NCBI GenBank assembly: GCA_021802825.1
Contig: JAJZRG010000007.1
Coordinates: 1 to 64,000, forward strand
Direction: 5' to 3'
Length of the DNA: 64,000 bases
Origin: Chloroflexota bacterium
GTDB taxonomy: Bacteria; Chloroflexota; Limnocylindria; Limnocylindrales; CSP1-4
Part shown: positions 8,819-17,905 of the stretch, piece by piece
How the letters are laid out: each line of letters starts with the position of its first letter
Position numbering within the stretch: position 1 is the stretch's first letter
Translations under genes and position numbers: made by a program
Notes under the pieces: generated by a model
The model's database searches: none
What the model was told of the DNA's origin: nothing
Seen by the model: only the letters and a program-made list of their open reading frames with translations

Positions 8819-10777
8819 CTACTCTGACTCGCCGGCGCCGGCCCTCTCCCGGATCGTCTCCACGATGCCGGAATCGGCGAGGGTCGTGACGTCGCCGAGG
8901 GTTCGGTTCTCGGCGATATCGCGCAGCAGTCGGCGCATGATCTTCCCTGACCGCGTCTTCGGCAGCTCGGGGGTGAACAGCAGCTGCTTGGGCCGCGCGA
9001 TGTGCCCGATCTTCGCGGCCACGTGCTCGCGCAGCTCAGTGGCGAGCGCAGGGCTGGGTTCGATGTGCGACTTGAGGATCACGAAGGCCGAGATGGCCTC
9101 GCCCGTCACCGGGTCGGAACGGCCGACGACGGCGGCCTCGGCGACCGCCTGGTGGTCAACGAGCGCGGACTCGACCTCGGTCGTGCTGATGCGGTGCCCG
9201 GACACCTTCATGACGTCGTCCACGCGACCCATGAGCCAGAAGTAGCCGTCGGCGTCCACCTTGCAGCCGTCGCCAGCGAAGTACACGCCCGGGAAGCGCC
9301 TCCAGTAGGTGCTCACGTACCGCTCGGGGTCCTTGTAGATGCCGCGCAGCATCGCCGGCCATGGCCGGGTGATGACCAGGTACCCGCCGCCCGTGCCGTT
9401 GGCCACCTCCTTGCCGTCGGCATCGACCACCTTCGCGGAGACACCAGGAAACGGGACTGTCGCGGAGCCGGGCCGAAGCGTGGTCACGCCGGGCAACGGG
9501 CTGATCAGGATCATCCCGGTCTCGGTCTGCCACCACGTGTCAACGACCGGGCACCTGCTGCCGCCGATCGTCGCGTGGTACCAGAGCCAAGCCTCGGGGT
9601 TGATCGGTTCGCCTACCGTGCCCAGGATCCGGAGGCTGGTCAGGTCGTGCTTGCCGGGCCACGCCTCGCCCTGCTTCATGAACGCCCGGATGGCGGTCGG
9701 GGCGCAGTACAGGACGTTGACCTTGTACTTCTCGATGATCGACCACCAGCGGTCGGGCTCCGGGAACATCGGGGCGCCCTCGTACATCACGCTCGTGGTC
9801 CCGTTGGCGAGGGGGCCGTACACGATGTAGGAGTGCCCCGTGACCCAGCCGATGTCGGCCGCGCACCAGTACACGTCCTCGGGCTTGATGTCGAAGATGT
9901 AGTGGTGCGTCGTGCTCACGCCGGTCAGATAGCCGCCGGTCGTGTGCATGATGCCCTTGGGCTTGGCGGTCGTGCCCGAGGTGTGGAGCAGGTACAGGAG
10001 GTGCTCCGAGTCCACCGGGACGGGGTCGAACTGGTCGGACTGCCGCTCGACGGTGTCATGCCACCAGTGGTCCCGACCTTCGGTCATGGCCACGTCGTTG
10101 CCGGTCCGCTTGACGACCAGCACGTTCTTGATCGTGGGCGCATGGTCGACGGCAACGTCGGCGGCGGACTTGAGGTCAAGGACCTTGCCGTTCCGCCAGG
10201 CGCCATCGGACGTGACCAGCGCAACCGCCTCGGAATCGATCATCCGACCCTCGAGGGCGTCGGAGCTGAACCCGCCGAACACCACCACGTGCGGCGCGCC
10301 CAGCTTGGCGCAGGCCAGCATCGCGATCGGCAGCTCGGGGATCATCGGCAGGTAGATGCCGACGCGGTCGCCGGTCTTGACGCCCAGCTCGACCAGGGCG
10401 TTGGCGCACTTGTTGACCTCGCGCTGGAGGTCGCTGTAGGTCAGCGCGCGGACGTCGCCCGGCTCCCCCTCCCAGTGGTAGGCGACCTTCGAGCCGAGCC
10501 CGTTCTCCACGTGGCGGTCCACACAGTTGTACGTGGCGTTGAGCTCGCCCCCGCTGAACCACTTGGCGTAGGGGAGCTCCCATTCGAGGACCTTGTCCCA
10601 GGGTTTCGACCAGGTGAGTCGGCTGGCGGCCTGCTTCGCCCAGAAGCCCTCGAAGTCCGCCTCGGCCTCTCGGTAGAGATCCGGGCCGGCGTTGGCGTGT
10701 GCCGCGAGCTCAGGTGGCGGCGCGAATTCCCGCCGCTCGGAGAAGAGGGCCTCGATCTCGGGCCGCGGAACGGACAC
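8819..10777 (-). CDS. acs: AMP-forming acetyl-CoA synthetase
   Basis: A 652-residue enzyme, the normal family length, that activates acetate with ATP and CoA to acetyl-CoA through acetyl-AMP. The adenylate-forming core motif YLLHTSGTTAKPKGIMHTT is present, as are YWCAADIGWVTGHSY and WWQTETG. Near the C-terminus is PKTRSGKIMRR, whose lysine is the residue acetylated by Pat-type enzymes to switch Acs off. The GTG at 10777 follows AGGAGGT by five bases and gives the standard N-terminus. The neighbouring acuC and pat encode the likely deacetylase and acetyltransferase. A promoter candidate lies about 85 bp upstream. Confidence 0.96.
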   Translation of the reverse strand: MSVPRPEIEALFSERREFAPPPELAAHANAGPDLYREAEADFEGFWAKQAASRLTWSKPWDKVLEWELPYAKWFSGGELNATYNCVDRHVENGLGSKVAYHWEGEPGDVRALTYSDLQREVNKCANALVELGVKTGDRVGIYLPMIPELPIAMLACAKLGAPHVVVFGGFSSDALEGRMIDSEAVALVTSDGAWRNGKVLDLKSAADVAVDHAPTIKNVLVVKRTGNDVAMTEGRDHWWHDTVERQSDQFDPVPVDSEHLLYLLHTSGTTAKPKGIMHTTGGYLTGVSTTHHYIFDIKPEDVYWCAADIGWVTGHSYIVYGPLANGTTSVMYEGAPMFPEPDRWWSIIEKYKVNVLYCAPTAIRAFMKQGEAWPGKHDLTSLRILGTVGEPINPEAWLWYHATIGGSRCPVVDTWWQTETGMILISPLPGVTTLRPGSATVPFPGVSAKVVDADGKEVANGTGGGYLVITRPWPAMLRGIYKDPERYVSTYWRRFPGVYFAGDGCKVDADGYFWLMGRVDDVMKVSGHRISTTEVESALVDHQAVAEAAVVGRSDPVTGEAISAFVILKSHIEPSPALATELREHVAAKIGHIARPKQLLFTPELPKTRSGKIMRRLLRDIAENRTLGDVTTLADSGIVETIRERAGAGESE

Positions 10778-10859
10778 GCGCCACCTCCTGCCAGTGGGAT
10801 GGGACGCCGGGACGGACACTGGCGGGCCTGGGGATCCGGTCCCGGTGCTTGTTGTTGGA

Positions 10860-10887
10860 ACCCTAGGGATCCGAGCGCGACTGTCAA
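10860..10887 (-). promoter_or_regulatory. Sigma-70-like promoter candidate for acs
   Basis: On the minus strand, TTGACA (10887-10882) is followed after 16 bp by TAGGGT (10865-10860). This lies in the 177-bp gap between acuC and acs and points toward acs. The -35 box is a perfect consensus and the -10 box matches at the key T, A and final T. A prediction from motifs only. Confidence 0.45.
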
Positions 10888-10954
10888 GCAGCGGGTGCCG
10901 TGGCTGTCACCTCAACCACACCTTGACAGTGCGAAGCGGGGCGGAGATCCCAGC

Positions 10955-12118
10955 TCAGTATCCATCAATGACCTGCAGGGTGTGCTCCAGGGCTCGCGAC
11001 ACGGTCAGGCGGTTCTCCGCTGCGATGCGCGGCGATTCGGCCTGCGTGGAGCCCAAGGGATCCAGCATCTCGCGAGGAGGCGGGCCGGCGTGGTGGGCGG
11101 CGGCCTCCCCGGCCCAGCGCTCCTGCCACCGGCGCGGCGTGCTGCCGGGCACCTCACGGTGAGCCTGGGCAAGCCACACCAACGCCCAGGCGCGCGGGAC
11201 CACGCGATAGACGTCATAGCCGCCGCCGCCGGTCGCCAGCCAGCGACCGCCGGTGTGCCGGTGCGCGAGCTCATCGAACAGGCGGGCCACGCGGGACATC
11301 GCTCGCGTCGAGATGTGCAGGTTCGCCAGCGGGTCGAGTGCATGGCTGTCACAGCCGTTCTGCGTCACCAGGAGGGTGGGCCGGAATGCCGCCGCTACGA
11401 CGGGTGCGACGAGCTCGATCGCCTCTAGCCACGACCCGTCCGATGTGCCAAGCTCGAGCGGGATGTTGACCGCGCTGCCGCGAGCGTCGTGCCCGCCGCA
11501 ATCCTCCACCCAGCCCGTGCCCGGGAAGAGGCTCAGCCCGCTCTCGTGGAACGACACCGTCTGCACCATGGGGTCGTTCCAGAAGATCGATTCGACGCCG
11601 TCCCCGTGATGGGCGTCCACGTCGAGGTAGAGGACACGGTGGCCTTCGTCCCGCGCCCGCCTGATCGCGATGGCGAGGTCGTTGAAGACGCAGAAGCCGG
11701 TCGCCCGGCCCGGAAACGCATGGTGCAGGCCGCCGCCCGGGTGGAACGCGTGGGTCCGCTCGCCGGCGAGGATCCGCTCCATCGCCCCGACGGTCCCGCC
11801 AACGACGCTCGCGGCCGCCTGGTCCATCCCGTAGAAGGGCGGCGTGTCGCCGTCGGTCACCGCCTCGTGGGCGGCGAGCTCGGGGTATTCGGACAGCCGG
11901 TGGATGCTCCCGAGGAACGGCGCCGTGTGGACCGTGGCGAGGACGTCGTCCGGGACCGGCTCCGGAGGCGCGAAGGCGTCGGGATTGGCGCCCAGCTCGC
12001 GCAGGAGGTCGATGCCGGGGCCGAACCGACGGGGCGTGAACGGGTGACCCAGGCCGAAGTCGTAGTCGAGGTTGGCCGGGCCGTAGACGACGAGCGGTTC
12101 GGGGTCGGGCGTCGGCAT
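10955..12118 (-). CDS. acuC: AcuC-like protein deacetylase (class I HDAC fold)
   Basis: A 387-residue histone-deacetylase-family zinc amidohydrolase. Visible motifs are HPGGGLHHAF (active-site histidines), YLDVDAHHGDGV (zinc-ligand Asp and His), a second zinc-binding Asp in QNGCDSHALDPL, and the GGGGYD loop near the end. AcuC-type enzymes remove acetyl groups from lysines, including that of acetyl-CoA synthetase. Its position directly upstream of acs on the same strand, and divergent from pat across 129 bp, fits that role well. Polyamine deacetylase activity is the other family option but has no support here. Confidence 0.9.
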   Translation of the reverse strand: MPTPDPEPLVVYGPANLDYDFGLGHPFTPRRFGPGIDLLRELGANPDAFAPPEPVPDDVLATVHTAPFLGSIHRLSEYPELAAHEAVTDGDTPPFYGMDQAAASVVGGTVGAMERILAGERTHAFHPGGGLHHAFPGRATGFCVFNDLAIAIRRARDEGHRVLYLDVDAHHGDGVESIFWNDPMVQTVSFHESGLSLFPGTGWVEDCGGHDARGSAVNIPLELGTSDGSWLEAIELVAPVVAAAFRPTLLVTQNGCDSHALDPLANLHISTRAMSRVARLFDELAHRHTGGRWLATGGGGYDVYRVVPRAWALVWLAQAHREVPGSTPRRWQERWAGEAAAHHAGPPPREMLDPLGSTQAESPRIAAENRLTVSRALEHTLQVIDGY

Positions 12119-12247
12119 GGGGCAGGAGTGCCTCGGGAGCCCGGACCTCCCGGCGTAAGATCGTTACGGCCGCCGGGCGGGTGCGGGACGGGCGGAAGGT
12201 AGCACGACAGGACCGCGCGAGACCGCCGGGGGCGACGAGGAGGGCAC

Positions 12248-15043
12248 GTGGATCGCTTCAGCCCCGCCGCCAGCCGGGACCGGTCGCGTGACACGATCCT
12301 CCGAGACGGGTCCTCGATCCAGATCCGGGACGCGGTCGAGGCCGATGTGCCCGCGCTTGTCGAGTTCCTCGAGGGCCTGGACCCCGAGTCGCGGCGCCTG
12401 CGCTTCGCCAGCGTCGGCGGCGACCTCGCGGAGCGGGCGCGCAAGTGGGCCACGCTCGAGGACGAGCGCGACTGCTCGCTGGTGGCCGAGACCGAGATCG
12501 CAGGCACCACGCGGATCATCGGCAACGGCAACTACCTGTGGCTCGAGCCCGGCACGGCCGAGGCCGCCTTCGTCGTGGCCGAGGAGCACCAGGGACGCGG
12601 GGTGGCCACGCTGCTGCTCGAGGAGCTGGCCAGGCGTGCGAACGAGGCCGGCATCACGACGTTCCTCGCCGAGGTGCTGATCGAGAACGCGCGCATGCTC
12701 GACGTCTTCCGCGCGAGCGGCTTCCCGCTCCGGCTCCGCGCGGAGCCCGGGTCGATCCGGGTGGAGTTCCCCACCGAGCTCAGCGGCCAGGCGCGGCAGC
12801 GCTTCGAGCGCCGCGAGCAGATCGCTGCCTCGGCAGCCGTCCGAGCCCTGCTCCACCCGACGTCCGTCGCCGTCATCGGCGCGTCGCGGCGGCGAGGCAC
12901 CGTGGGCGGCGAGCTGTTCCACAACCTGCTCGTGGGCGGTTTCAACGGTCCTGTCTACCCCGTCAACCCCGCCGCCGACGTCGTCCAGTCGGTTGCCGCC
13001 TACCGCTCGGTCCTCGCGATCCCCGGTCCGGTGGATCTCGCGATCGTGGTGCTGCCGGCCGAGGCCACGCTCGAGGTCGTCGGCGAGTGCGCCGCGAAGG
13101 GCGTGAAGAGCGTCGTCGTCGTGTCGCCGGGCTTCGCCGAGACGGGCCCGGAGGGGATGGCCCGGCAGCGCGAGCTCGTCGCAGCCTGCCGAGGTGCCGG
13201 CATGCGCCTGGTGGGCCCCAACGCCATGGGCGTGATCAACCTGGAGCCGGGCGTCCGGCTCAACGCCACGTTCTCCCCTACCCTGCCGATCGACGGGCGG
13301 GTCGGGTTCCTGTCGCAGAGCGGCGCCCTCGGACTCGCGATCATCGAGCATGCCAACCGCCTGGGCCTCGGGCTGTCGAGCTTCATCTCGATCGGCAACA
13401 AGGCGGATCTGTCGGGCAACGACTTCCTCCAGTACTGGGAGGCCGACGAGGCGACCAGGGTCATCGCCCTGTACCTCGAATCGGTTGGCAACCCCCGCAA
13501 GTTCTCGCGCATCGCGCGGCGGGTGGGCCGCACGAAGCCGATCATCGCGGTCAAGAGCGGCCGTTCCGCGGCGGGCGCGCGCGCGAGCCTGTCCCACACC
13601 GGCGCCCGCGTCTCGTCCTCGGACGTCACCGTCGAGGCGCTGTTCCACCAGGCCGGCGTCGTCCGCACCGACACGCTCTCGGAGTTCTTCGACGTGGCGG
13701 CGCTGCTCGCGAACCAGCCGCTGCCGCTGGGCCGGGGTGTCGCGATCCTGACCAACGGGGGCGGGCCGGGGATCCTCGCGGCGGACGCGTGCGAGGCCGA
13801 CGGCCTGGTCGTCCCGCCGATCCCCGAGGCAGCCCGCCGGGAACTGGCCGCGTGCCTGCCGCCGATGGCCACGCTCGACAACCCGGTGGACACGGGCGAC
13901 GCGCCGCCCGAGGCATACGGCCGGGCGATCCGGATCCTCGCGGCCTGCGAGGAGGTCCACGCGATCATCGTCCTGTTCGTGCCGCCGATCGGGTCCAGCA
14001 GCGAGGAGGTCGCGGGCGCAGTGCGCGAGGCGGTCGCGGAGCTGGAGCGACCGATCCCGGTGCTGGCCGTGTTCCTCTCGGGCGAGGCGGGTCCGGCAGC
14101 GCTCCGCGACGGGGCGATCCGCGTGCCCGCCTTCACGTTCCCCGAGGAGGCGGTCCGGGCGCTGGCCCATGCGGCGCGCTACGCCGAGTGGCGCGCGGCG
14201 CCCGAGGGCAGCGTGCCGCCGCTGAGCGGGATCCGGTCCGACGAGGCGGCCGAGCTGCTCGCGAAGGCGCTGGCGGTCGCGGTCGCCGAGAGCGGGCAGC
14301 GCGATGCCGCCGGCCAGCCCTCGACCGGGCAGGTGGCCGTGGCGCAAGCCGTGCGCGCCGGCGTTGGCCTCGGCGCCGGACCGAGCCGCTGGCTGCGCCC
14401 TGACGAGGCGGCCGGGCTGCTCGACTGCTACGGCATCCGGGTCGCCGACTGGCGACTCGTCTCCACCCCGTCGGAGGCCGGGGCGGCAGCCGACGAGCTC
14501 CAAGGACCGGTCGCGCTCAAGGCGGTAGCGACCGGCGTCGTCCGCAAGCGCGACGCGCAGGCGGTGGAGCTGGGGCTCGAGGGCGCGGAAGAGGTCCGGC
14601 GGTGTGCCGAGGTGATGGGGCGCAGCCTCGCCGCGGCCGGGCACCAGGTCGAGCGGCTGCTGGTCCAGCGCATGGTCCCGCCGGGAATCGAGATGCTCGT
14701 CGGCGTCGTCCACGACCGGCTGTTCGGCCCCGTCATCGCGTGTGGGGCCGGCGATTCCGAGATGGAGCTGCAGAAGGATGTGGCCGTCCGGATCACGCCG
14801 CTGACGGACCGGGACGCCCACGAGATGCTCCGCTCGCTCGCGATGTACCCGCTGCTCGAGGGCTACCGCAACTCCCGCCGGGCGGACGTGGCCGCGCTCG
14901 AGCAGGTGCTCCTGCGGGTGAGCGCCATGGTCGAGGCCCACCCCGAGATCGTCGAGATGGACTGCAACCCTGTCGTCGTCCTGCCCGAGGGCGTCGTGGT
15001 CGTGGACGCGCGCGTGCGGATCGAGGCGCTCAGGCACCGCTGA
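12248..15043 (+). CDS. pat: Pat-type lysine acetyltransferase: GNAT plus NDP-forming acyl-CoA synthetase-like domains
   Basis: A 931-residue multidomain protein. Residues about 15-165 form a GNAT domain, with FVVAEEHQGRGVATLLLEEL as the acetyl-CoA loop. Then come a CoA-binding Rossmann domain (about 195-320, VAVIGASRRRGTVGGELFHN), succinyl-CoA-synthetase-like ligase domains and a C-terminal ATP-grasp domain (about 705-925). Salmonella-type Pat has GNAT at the C-terminus. Here it is at the N-terminus, as in some actinobacterial PatA enzymes. It probably acetylates Acs and other acyl-CoA synthetases. GTG 12248 follows GAGGAGGG by four bases. The large open frame on the opposite strand is a codon-bias shadow. 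Confidence 0.88.
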   Translation: MDRFSPAASRDRSRDTILRDGSSIQIRDAVEADVPALVEFLEGLDPESRRLRFASVGGDLAERARKWATLEDERDCSLVAETEIAGTTRIIGNGNYLWLEPGTAEAAFVVAEEHQGRGVATLLLEELARRANEAGITTFLAEVLIENARMLDVFRASGFPLRLRAEPGSIRVEFPTELSGQARQRFERREQIAASAAVRALLHPTSVAVIGASRRRGTVGGELFHNLLVGGFNGPVYPVNPAADVVQSVAAYRSVLAIPGPVDLAIVVLPAEATLEVVGECAAKGVKSVVVVSPGFAETGPEGMARQRELVAACRGAGMRLVGPNAMGVINLEPGVRLNATFSPTLPIDGRVGFLSQSGALGLAIIEHANRLGLGLSSFISIGNKADLSGNDFLQYWEADEATRVIALYLESVGNPRKFSRIARRVGRTKPIIAVKSGRSAAGARASLSHTGARVSSSDVTVEALFHQAGVVRTDTLSEFFDVAALLANQPLPLGRGVAILTNGGGPGILAADACEADGLVVPPIPEAARRELAACLPPMATLDNPVDTGDAPPEAYGRAIRILAACEEVHAIIVLFVPPIGSSSEEVAGAVREAVAELERPIPVLAVFLSGEAGPAALRDGAIRVPAFTFPEEAVRALAHAARYAEWRAAPEGSVPPLSGIRSDEAAELLAKALAVAVAESGQRDAAGQPSTGQVAVAQAVRAGVGLGAGPSRWLRPDEAAGLLDCYGIRVADWRLVSTPSEAGAAADELQGPVALKAVATGVVRKRDAQAVELGLEGAEEVRRCAEVMGRSLAAAGHQVERLLVQRMVPPGIEMLVGVVHDRLFGPVIACGAGDSEMELQKDVAVRITPLTDRDAHEMLRSLAMYPLLEGYRNSRRADVAALEQVLLRVSAMVEAHPEIVEMDCNPVVVLPEGVVVVDARVRIEALRHR

Positions 15044-15105
15044 CGAGGATCGCCACGGCCGGTACGCTGAGGGCGATCGCTACCGCAAACGCGAGGTCGA
15101 CAGCC

Positions 15106-15699
15106 GTGGCGCACCAGGCCAACGCGATCGCTCTGAGCATGGACGACCTTCGCGCGGTCGCCCAGTTCGCCGCCGAGTGCGCGCAGGACGCCCTGGAGAT
15201 CTTCGAGCGAGTCCGGCCCACGGACGTCCGCCCTCGGGATGCTATCGAGGCTGCGTGGGCGTTCGCCCGAGGGGGCAGACGCGGCAGGACCCTGCGCGAC
15301 ACGGCATGGGCTGCCTTGCGGGCCGCGCGGGAGGTGGAGAAGGCCCACGCGGACGGCGCGGCAGACAGGGTCGAGTCGGATGACGCGGGCGCGGCGGCCG
15401 GCGCAGGCCAGGCGGCGCGAGCCGCCGCGTTGGCAGCATCGGCGGCGTACCTGCACCCTCTGGCCAGCGCCGACCAGGTGAAGCACATCCTGGGCGCGGC
15501 AGCTCACGCTGCGAGGGCGGCCGAGCTCGTGGCGGGCGATGACCGAGCGGTCGGCAGGGCCCGCATCGAACAGGCTCGCCAGCGCGCGACACCGGCAGTG
15601 ATCGAGGTCCTGCGCCGATACCCGACGGCGGCGGCCGGCGGCGGGCGAGTCGGAGCGCTGCTGCGCGAACTGGACGGGATCCTGCGCATCACGGCCTGA
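15106..15699 (+). CDS. Putative immunity-protein-like (alpha-helical, Ala-rich) protein
   Basis: A 197-residue helical protein. The segment VRPTDVRPRDAIEAAWAFA, followed by Ala-rich helices with RDTAWAALRAAREVEKAH and HILGAAAHAARAAELV, resembles proteins annotated as putative immunity proteins, which share an RPREAIEAARAWA-type motif. No polymorphic toxin gene lies next to it. The gene starts 62 bp after pat. I chose the GTG at 15106 (GAGGT eight bases upstream). An ATG at 15139 is the alternative. A TACGCT hexamer at 15063-15068 could be its -10 box. Biochemical role unknown. Confidence 0.55.
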   Translation: MAHQANAIALSMDDLRAVAQFAAECAQDALEIFERVRPTDVRPRDAIEAAWAFARGGRRGRTLRDTAWAALRAAREVEKAHADGAADRVESDDAGAAAGAGQAARAAALAASAAYLHPLASADQVKHILGAAAHAARAAELVAGDDRAVGRARIEQARQRATPAVIEVLRRYPTAAAGGGRVGALLRELDGILRITA

Positions 15700-15787
15700 G
15701 AGCTCGCCTTCGGAAGCGGCCCGCCGCGCAACTCAGCACGGGGTCGTTACGGGGTCGTTTCGGGGGGCGGTGAGCGCGCGCCGACCG

Positions 15788-15804
15788 CGAAACCCGCTGT
15801 TTCG
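15788..15804. repeat. Inverted repeat in the gap before the methyltransferase gene
   Basis: CGAAAC-CCGCT-GTTTCG forms a 6-bp stem with a 5-base loop in the 275-bp gap 15700-15974. There is no T-run, so a terminator is unlikely. The same gap has GGGGTCGTT repeated twice near 15739-15760 and a TACGCT box (15921-15926) that may be a -10 element for the next gene. Confidence 0.35.
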
Positions 15805-15974
15805 GGCCGATCCACGCTCAGGCCGCCTGGATTCAACACATCTTTGGGTTGAGGGCGAGATTCGGGCCGAGGGCGAGCCTGATCCGACATTCGGCCTATT
15901 CGCCGCCCGATTCCCGCGTGCTACGCTTCGCGGCCCTGCGGGAGCCCAATCCACGCGGTCTGTCGAGCCCGGGA

Positions 15975-17378
15975 ATGCCCGACCAGAAGCTTCGCGCCAT
16001 GCCAACCGCCGCCGGCCAGCTTGCCATCGAGCTGCCGAGCGCCCTGCCGTCACTCGCGCTGGAGCCCGAGTGGAAGGCGCAGGCTCGCCTGTGGGGACAT
16101 AGCCTCCACCCGATGTGCTCGTACCTCGCGAGCTTCCCGGCCGCGCTCCCCCACGCGTTCATCGCCCGCTACACCCGCCCGGGCGACGTGGTCCTCGACC
16201 CGTTCTCTGGTCGCGGCACCGCACCCCTCCAGGCCACGGCCGAGGGCCGGATCGGCGTGGGCAACGACCTCAACCCGCTCGCCCACATCCTGACTGCCGC
16301 CAAGCTCGAGCCCGCGACGCCGGCAGAGGCGAAGACCAGGCTGACGACGCTGCGCCTCGCCTGGAGCGCCGACGCCGCCTCCTGGGACGCGCTCGGCGAG
16401 CTCGTGACCGCACGGCCCGGCCACCCGTCGGCCCTCGTCCCCAGGGCGGGAAGCCGAGGCGGCGCGGACGCCCGCGACGAGCCAGTCCCGGACGAGGTGG
16501 CGCTCGCGTTCCACCCCCGAACGCTCGGCCAGCTGCTGCTTCTCCGCTCGCAGCTCCGACTCGACGACCGCACGGACCGCTTCCTCGCCGGCGCGCTGAC
16601 GGGGATCCTGCACGGCAAGACGCCGTCGTACCTCTCGACGGTCATGCCCAACACGTTCAGCATGGCGCCGCGCTACGTCCGCACGTTCGTTGCCGAGCAC
16701 GGCTACGTGGCCCCACGTCGGGACGCCTTCGACGCGCTGGCCGCCAAGTTCGAGCGGCTGTACCGCCAGCCGGTCCCGACGACCCCGGGGGTCGCGCTCC
16801 ACGGCGACGCGCGAACCGCCGGGCGCCGCACCCGCGCCGCCCTGCGCGCCCGCGGCCTGCCCGACCGCGCCCGTCTGGTCGTGACGTCGCCGCCCTACTT
16901 GCGGGTGCTCAAGTACGGCTACTACAACTGGCTGCGGACCTGGCTGCTGGGCTTCGACGCCCGGACGATCGACGAGGAGCTCGACGACGCACACACCCGG
17001 GAGCCATACCTCGCGTTCATGCGCGACGTGCTCGCGGATCTGCGCCCGGCGCTGACCGACGACGGGATCGCGGTGCTCGTCATCGGCGACGTCGAGACCG
17101 ACCGCGGCAAGCCGTCGCGCGAGGGACTGCACCTCCCCGAGCGCGTCTGGGAGGAGGCGGCGCACCCTGCCGGGTTCCGCCTCGCCGGCATCGTGCGCGA
17201 CGAGGTCGCGGCCAACCGCAAGATGACGCGACTGTGGGGCGAGGAGGCCGGGCAGGCGACGAAGACCGACCGGATCCTCGTGCTTGGCGCGAGCGAGGCA
17301 GGCCGCCGCCGCGCCATCGCCGCCGCGGACCTGCCAATCGACTGGACCTGGCCGCCGCAGCGCCTTCGGTCGATCTAG
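15975..17378 (+). CDS. Solitary DNA methyltransferase (SPPY-type)
   Basis: A 467-residue SAM-dependent DNA methyltransferase. Motif I (VVLDPFSGRGTAPLQATAEG, then VGNDLNPLA) lies near residues 70-105 and the catalytic motif IV, T-S-P-P-Y-L, near 305. SPPY is typical of N4-cytosine and some N6-adenine methylases. The order I then IV differs from beta-class enzymes, which have IV first, so it belongs to an alpha-like arrangement. Between them is a long region that could recognise the target. No restriction gene is adjacent. The start at 15975 is uncertain (weak ribosome-binding site), with ATG 15999 the alternative. Confidence 0.72.
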   Translation: MPDQKLRAMPTAAGQLAIELPSALPSLALEPEWKAQARLWGHSLHPMCSYLASFPAALPHAFIARYTRPGDVVLDPFSGRGTAPLQATAEGRIGVGNDLNPLAHILTAAKLEPATPAEAKTRLTTLRLAWSADAASWDALGELVTARPGHPSALVPRAGSRGGADARDEPVPDEVALAFHPRTLGQLLLLRSQLRLDDRTDRFLAGALTGILHGKTPSYLSTVMPNTFSMAPRYVRTFVAEHGYVAPRRDAFDALAAKFERLYRQPVPTTPGVALHGDARTAGRRTRAALRARGLPDRARLVVTSPPYLRVLKYGYYNWLRTWLLGFDARTIDEELDDAHTREPYLAFMRDVLADLRPALTDDGIAVLVIGDVETDRGKPSREGLHLPERVWEEAAHPAGFRLAGIVRDEVAANRKMTRLWGEEAGQATKTDRILVLGASEAGRRRAIAAADLPIDWTWPPQRLRSI

Positions 17379-17513
17379 GCGGCTGAGGGCGCCGGGCCGC
17401 TGTGCGGGACCCGCGCGAACGGCGCGCCAGGGCGAGCTCCAGGGCGAAAGCCAGGCCAGCCTCGCGCGGCGGCTCGTCATCCGCCTCCCCGCTTCGGCTA
17501 GCATTGCTGGGCG

Positions 17514-17741
17514 ATGAACCAGATGTACCACCCGTCCGACCTGGCCTCGATGGACCCGCTGGTCCTGATGAAGAACCTCGACCACGTGCGGATGACCAGC
17601 CGCCGCCTGTCGTACATCCTCCAGCAGCAGGTCCACCTCTACACCCCGGAGGCGAACCAGCTTCGCGAGCAGATCGACCGCTACGTCGAGGCCGAGCGCC
17701 AGATCGAGGGCGAGATGGCGCGGCGTCGAATCCGCGCCTGA
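17514..17741 (+). CDS. Small helical protein of unknown function
   Basis: A 75-residue acidic/basic helical protein with heptad-like spacing (YILQQQVHLY, ANQLREQIDRYVEAERQIEGEM), so possibly a coiled-coil dimer. I do not recognise it. The start is supported by TAGCAT at 17499-17504, nine bases before the ATG and without a good ribosome-binding site, which is what a leaderless transcript would show. It follows the methyltransferase gene by 135 bp in the same direction, which may or may not be functional. Confidence 0.55.
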   Translation: MNQMYHPSDLASMDPLVLMKNLDHVRMTSRRLSYILQQQVHLYTPEANQLREQIDRYVEAERQIEGEMARRRIRA

Positions 17742-17905
17742 CCACAAGCCCGGGCGCCGCCGATCCTGGGGAGGCCGAAACCGGCCCGCGCCCTCGCGGG
17801 CAAGTCTGGGCACAGCACCGCCGGCAGCTCCGGGCGCAGGCCGGGCGGCTCGCGCAGGAACGTCAGGCCTCGAGGACGGACGCCGCATCGCCCGCCCTTC
17901 GGGCC

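Noticed and set aside
9002..11428. An 808-codon plus-strand frame opposite acs
   Set aside because: It is opposite a full-length acetyl-CoA synthetase with all motifs and has no recognisable domain.
12164..15037. A 957-codon open frame on the minus strand opposite pat
   Set aside because: It mirrors pat codon for codon, is low-complexity Arg/Gly/Asp/His, and matches no fold. It is a GC-bias shadow, while pat has clear domains.
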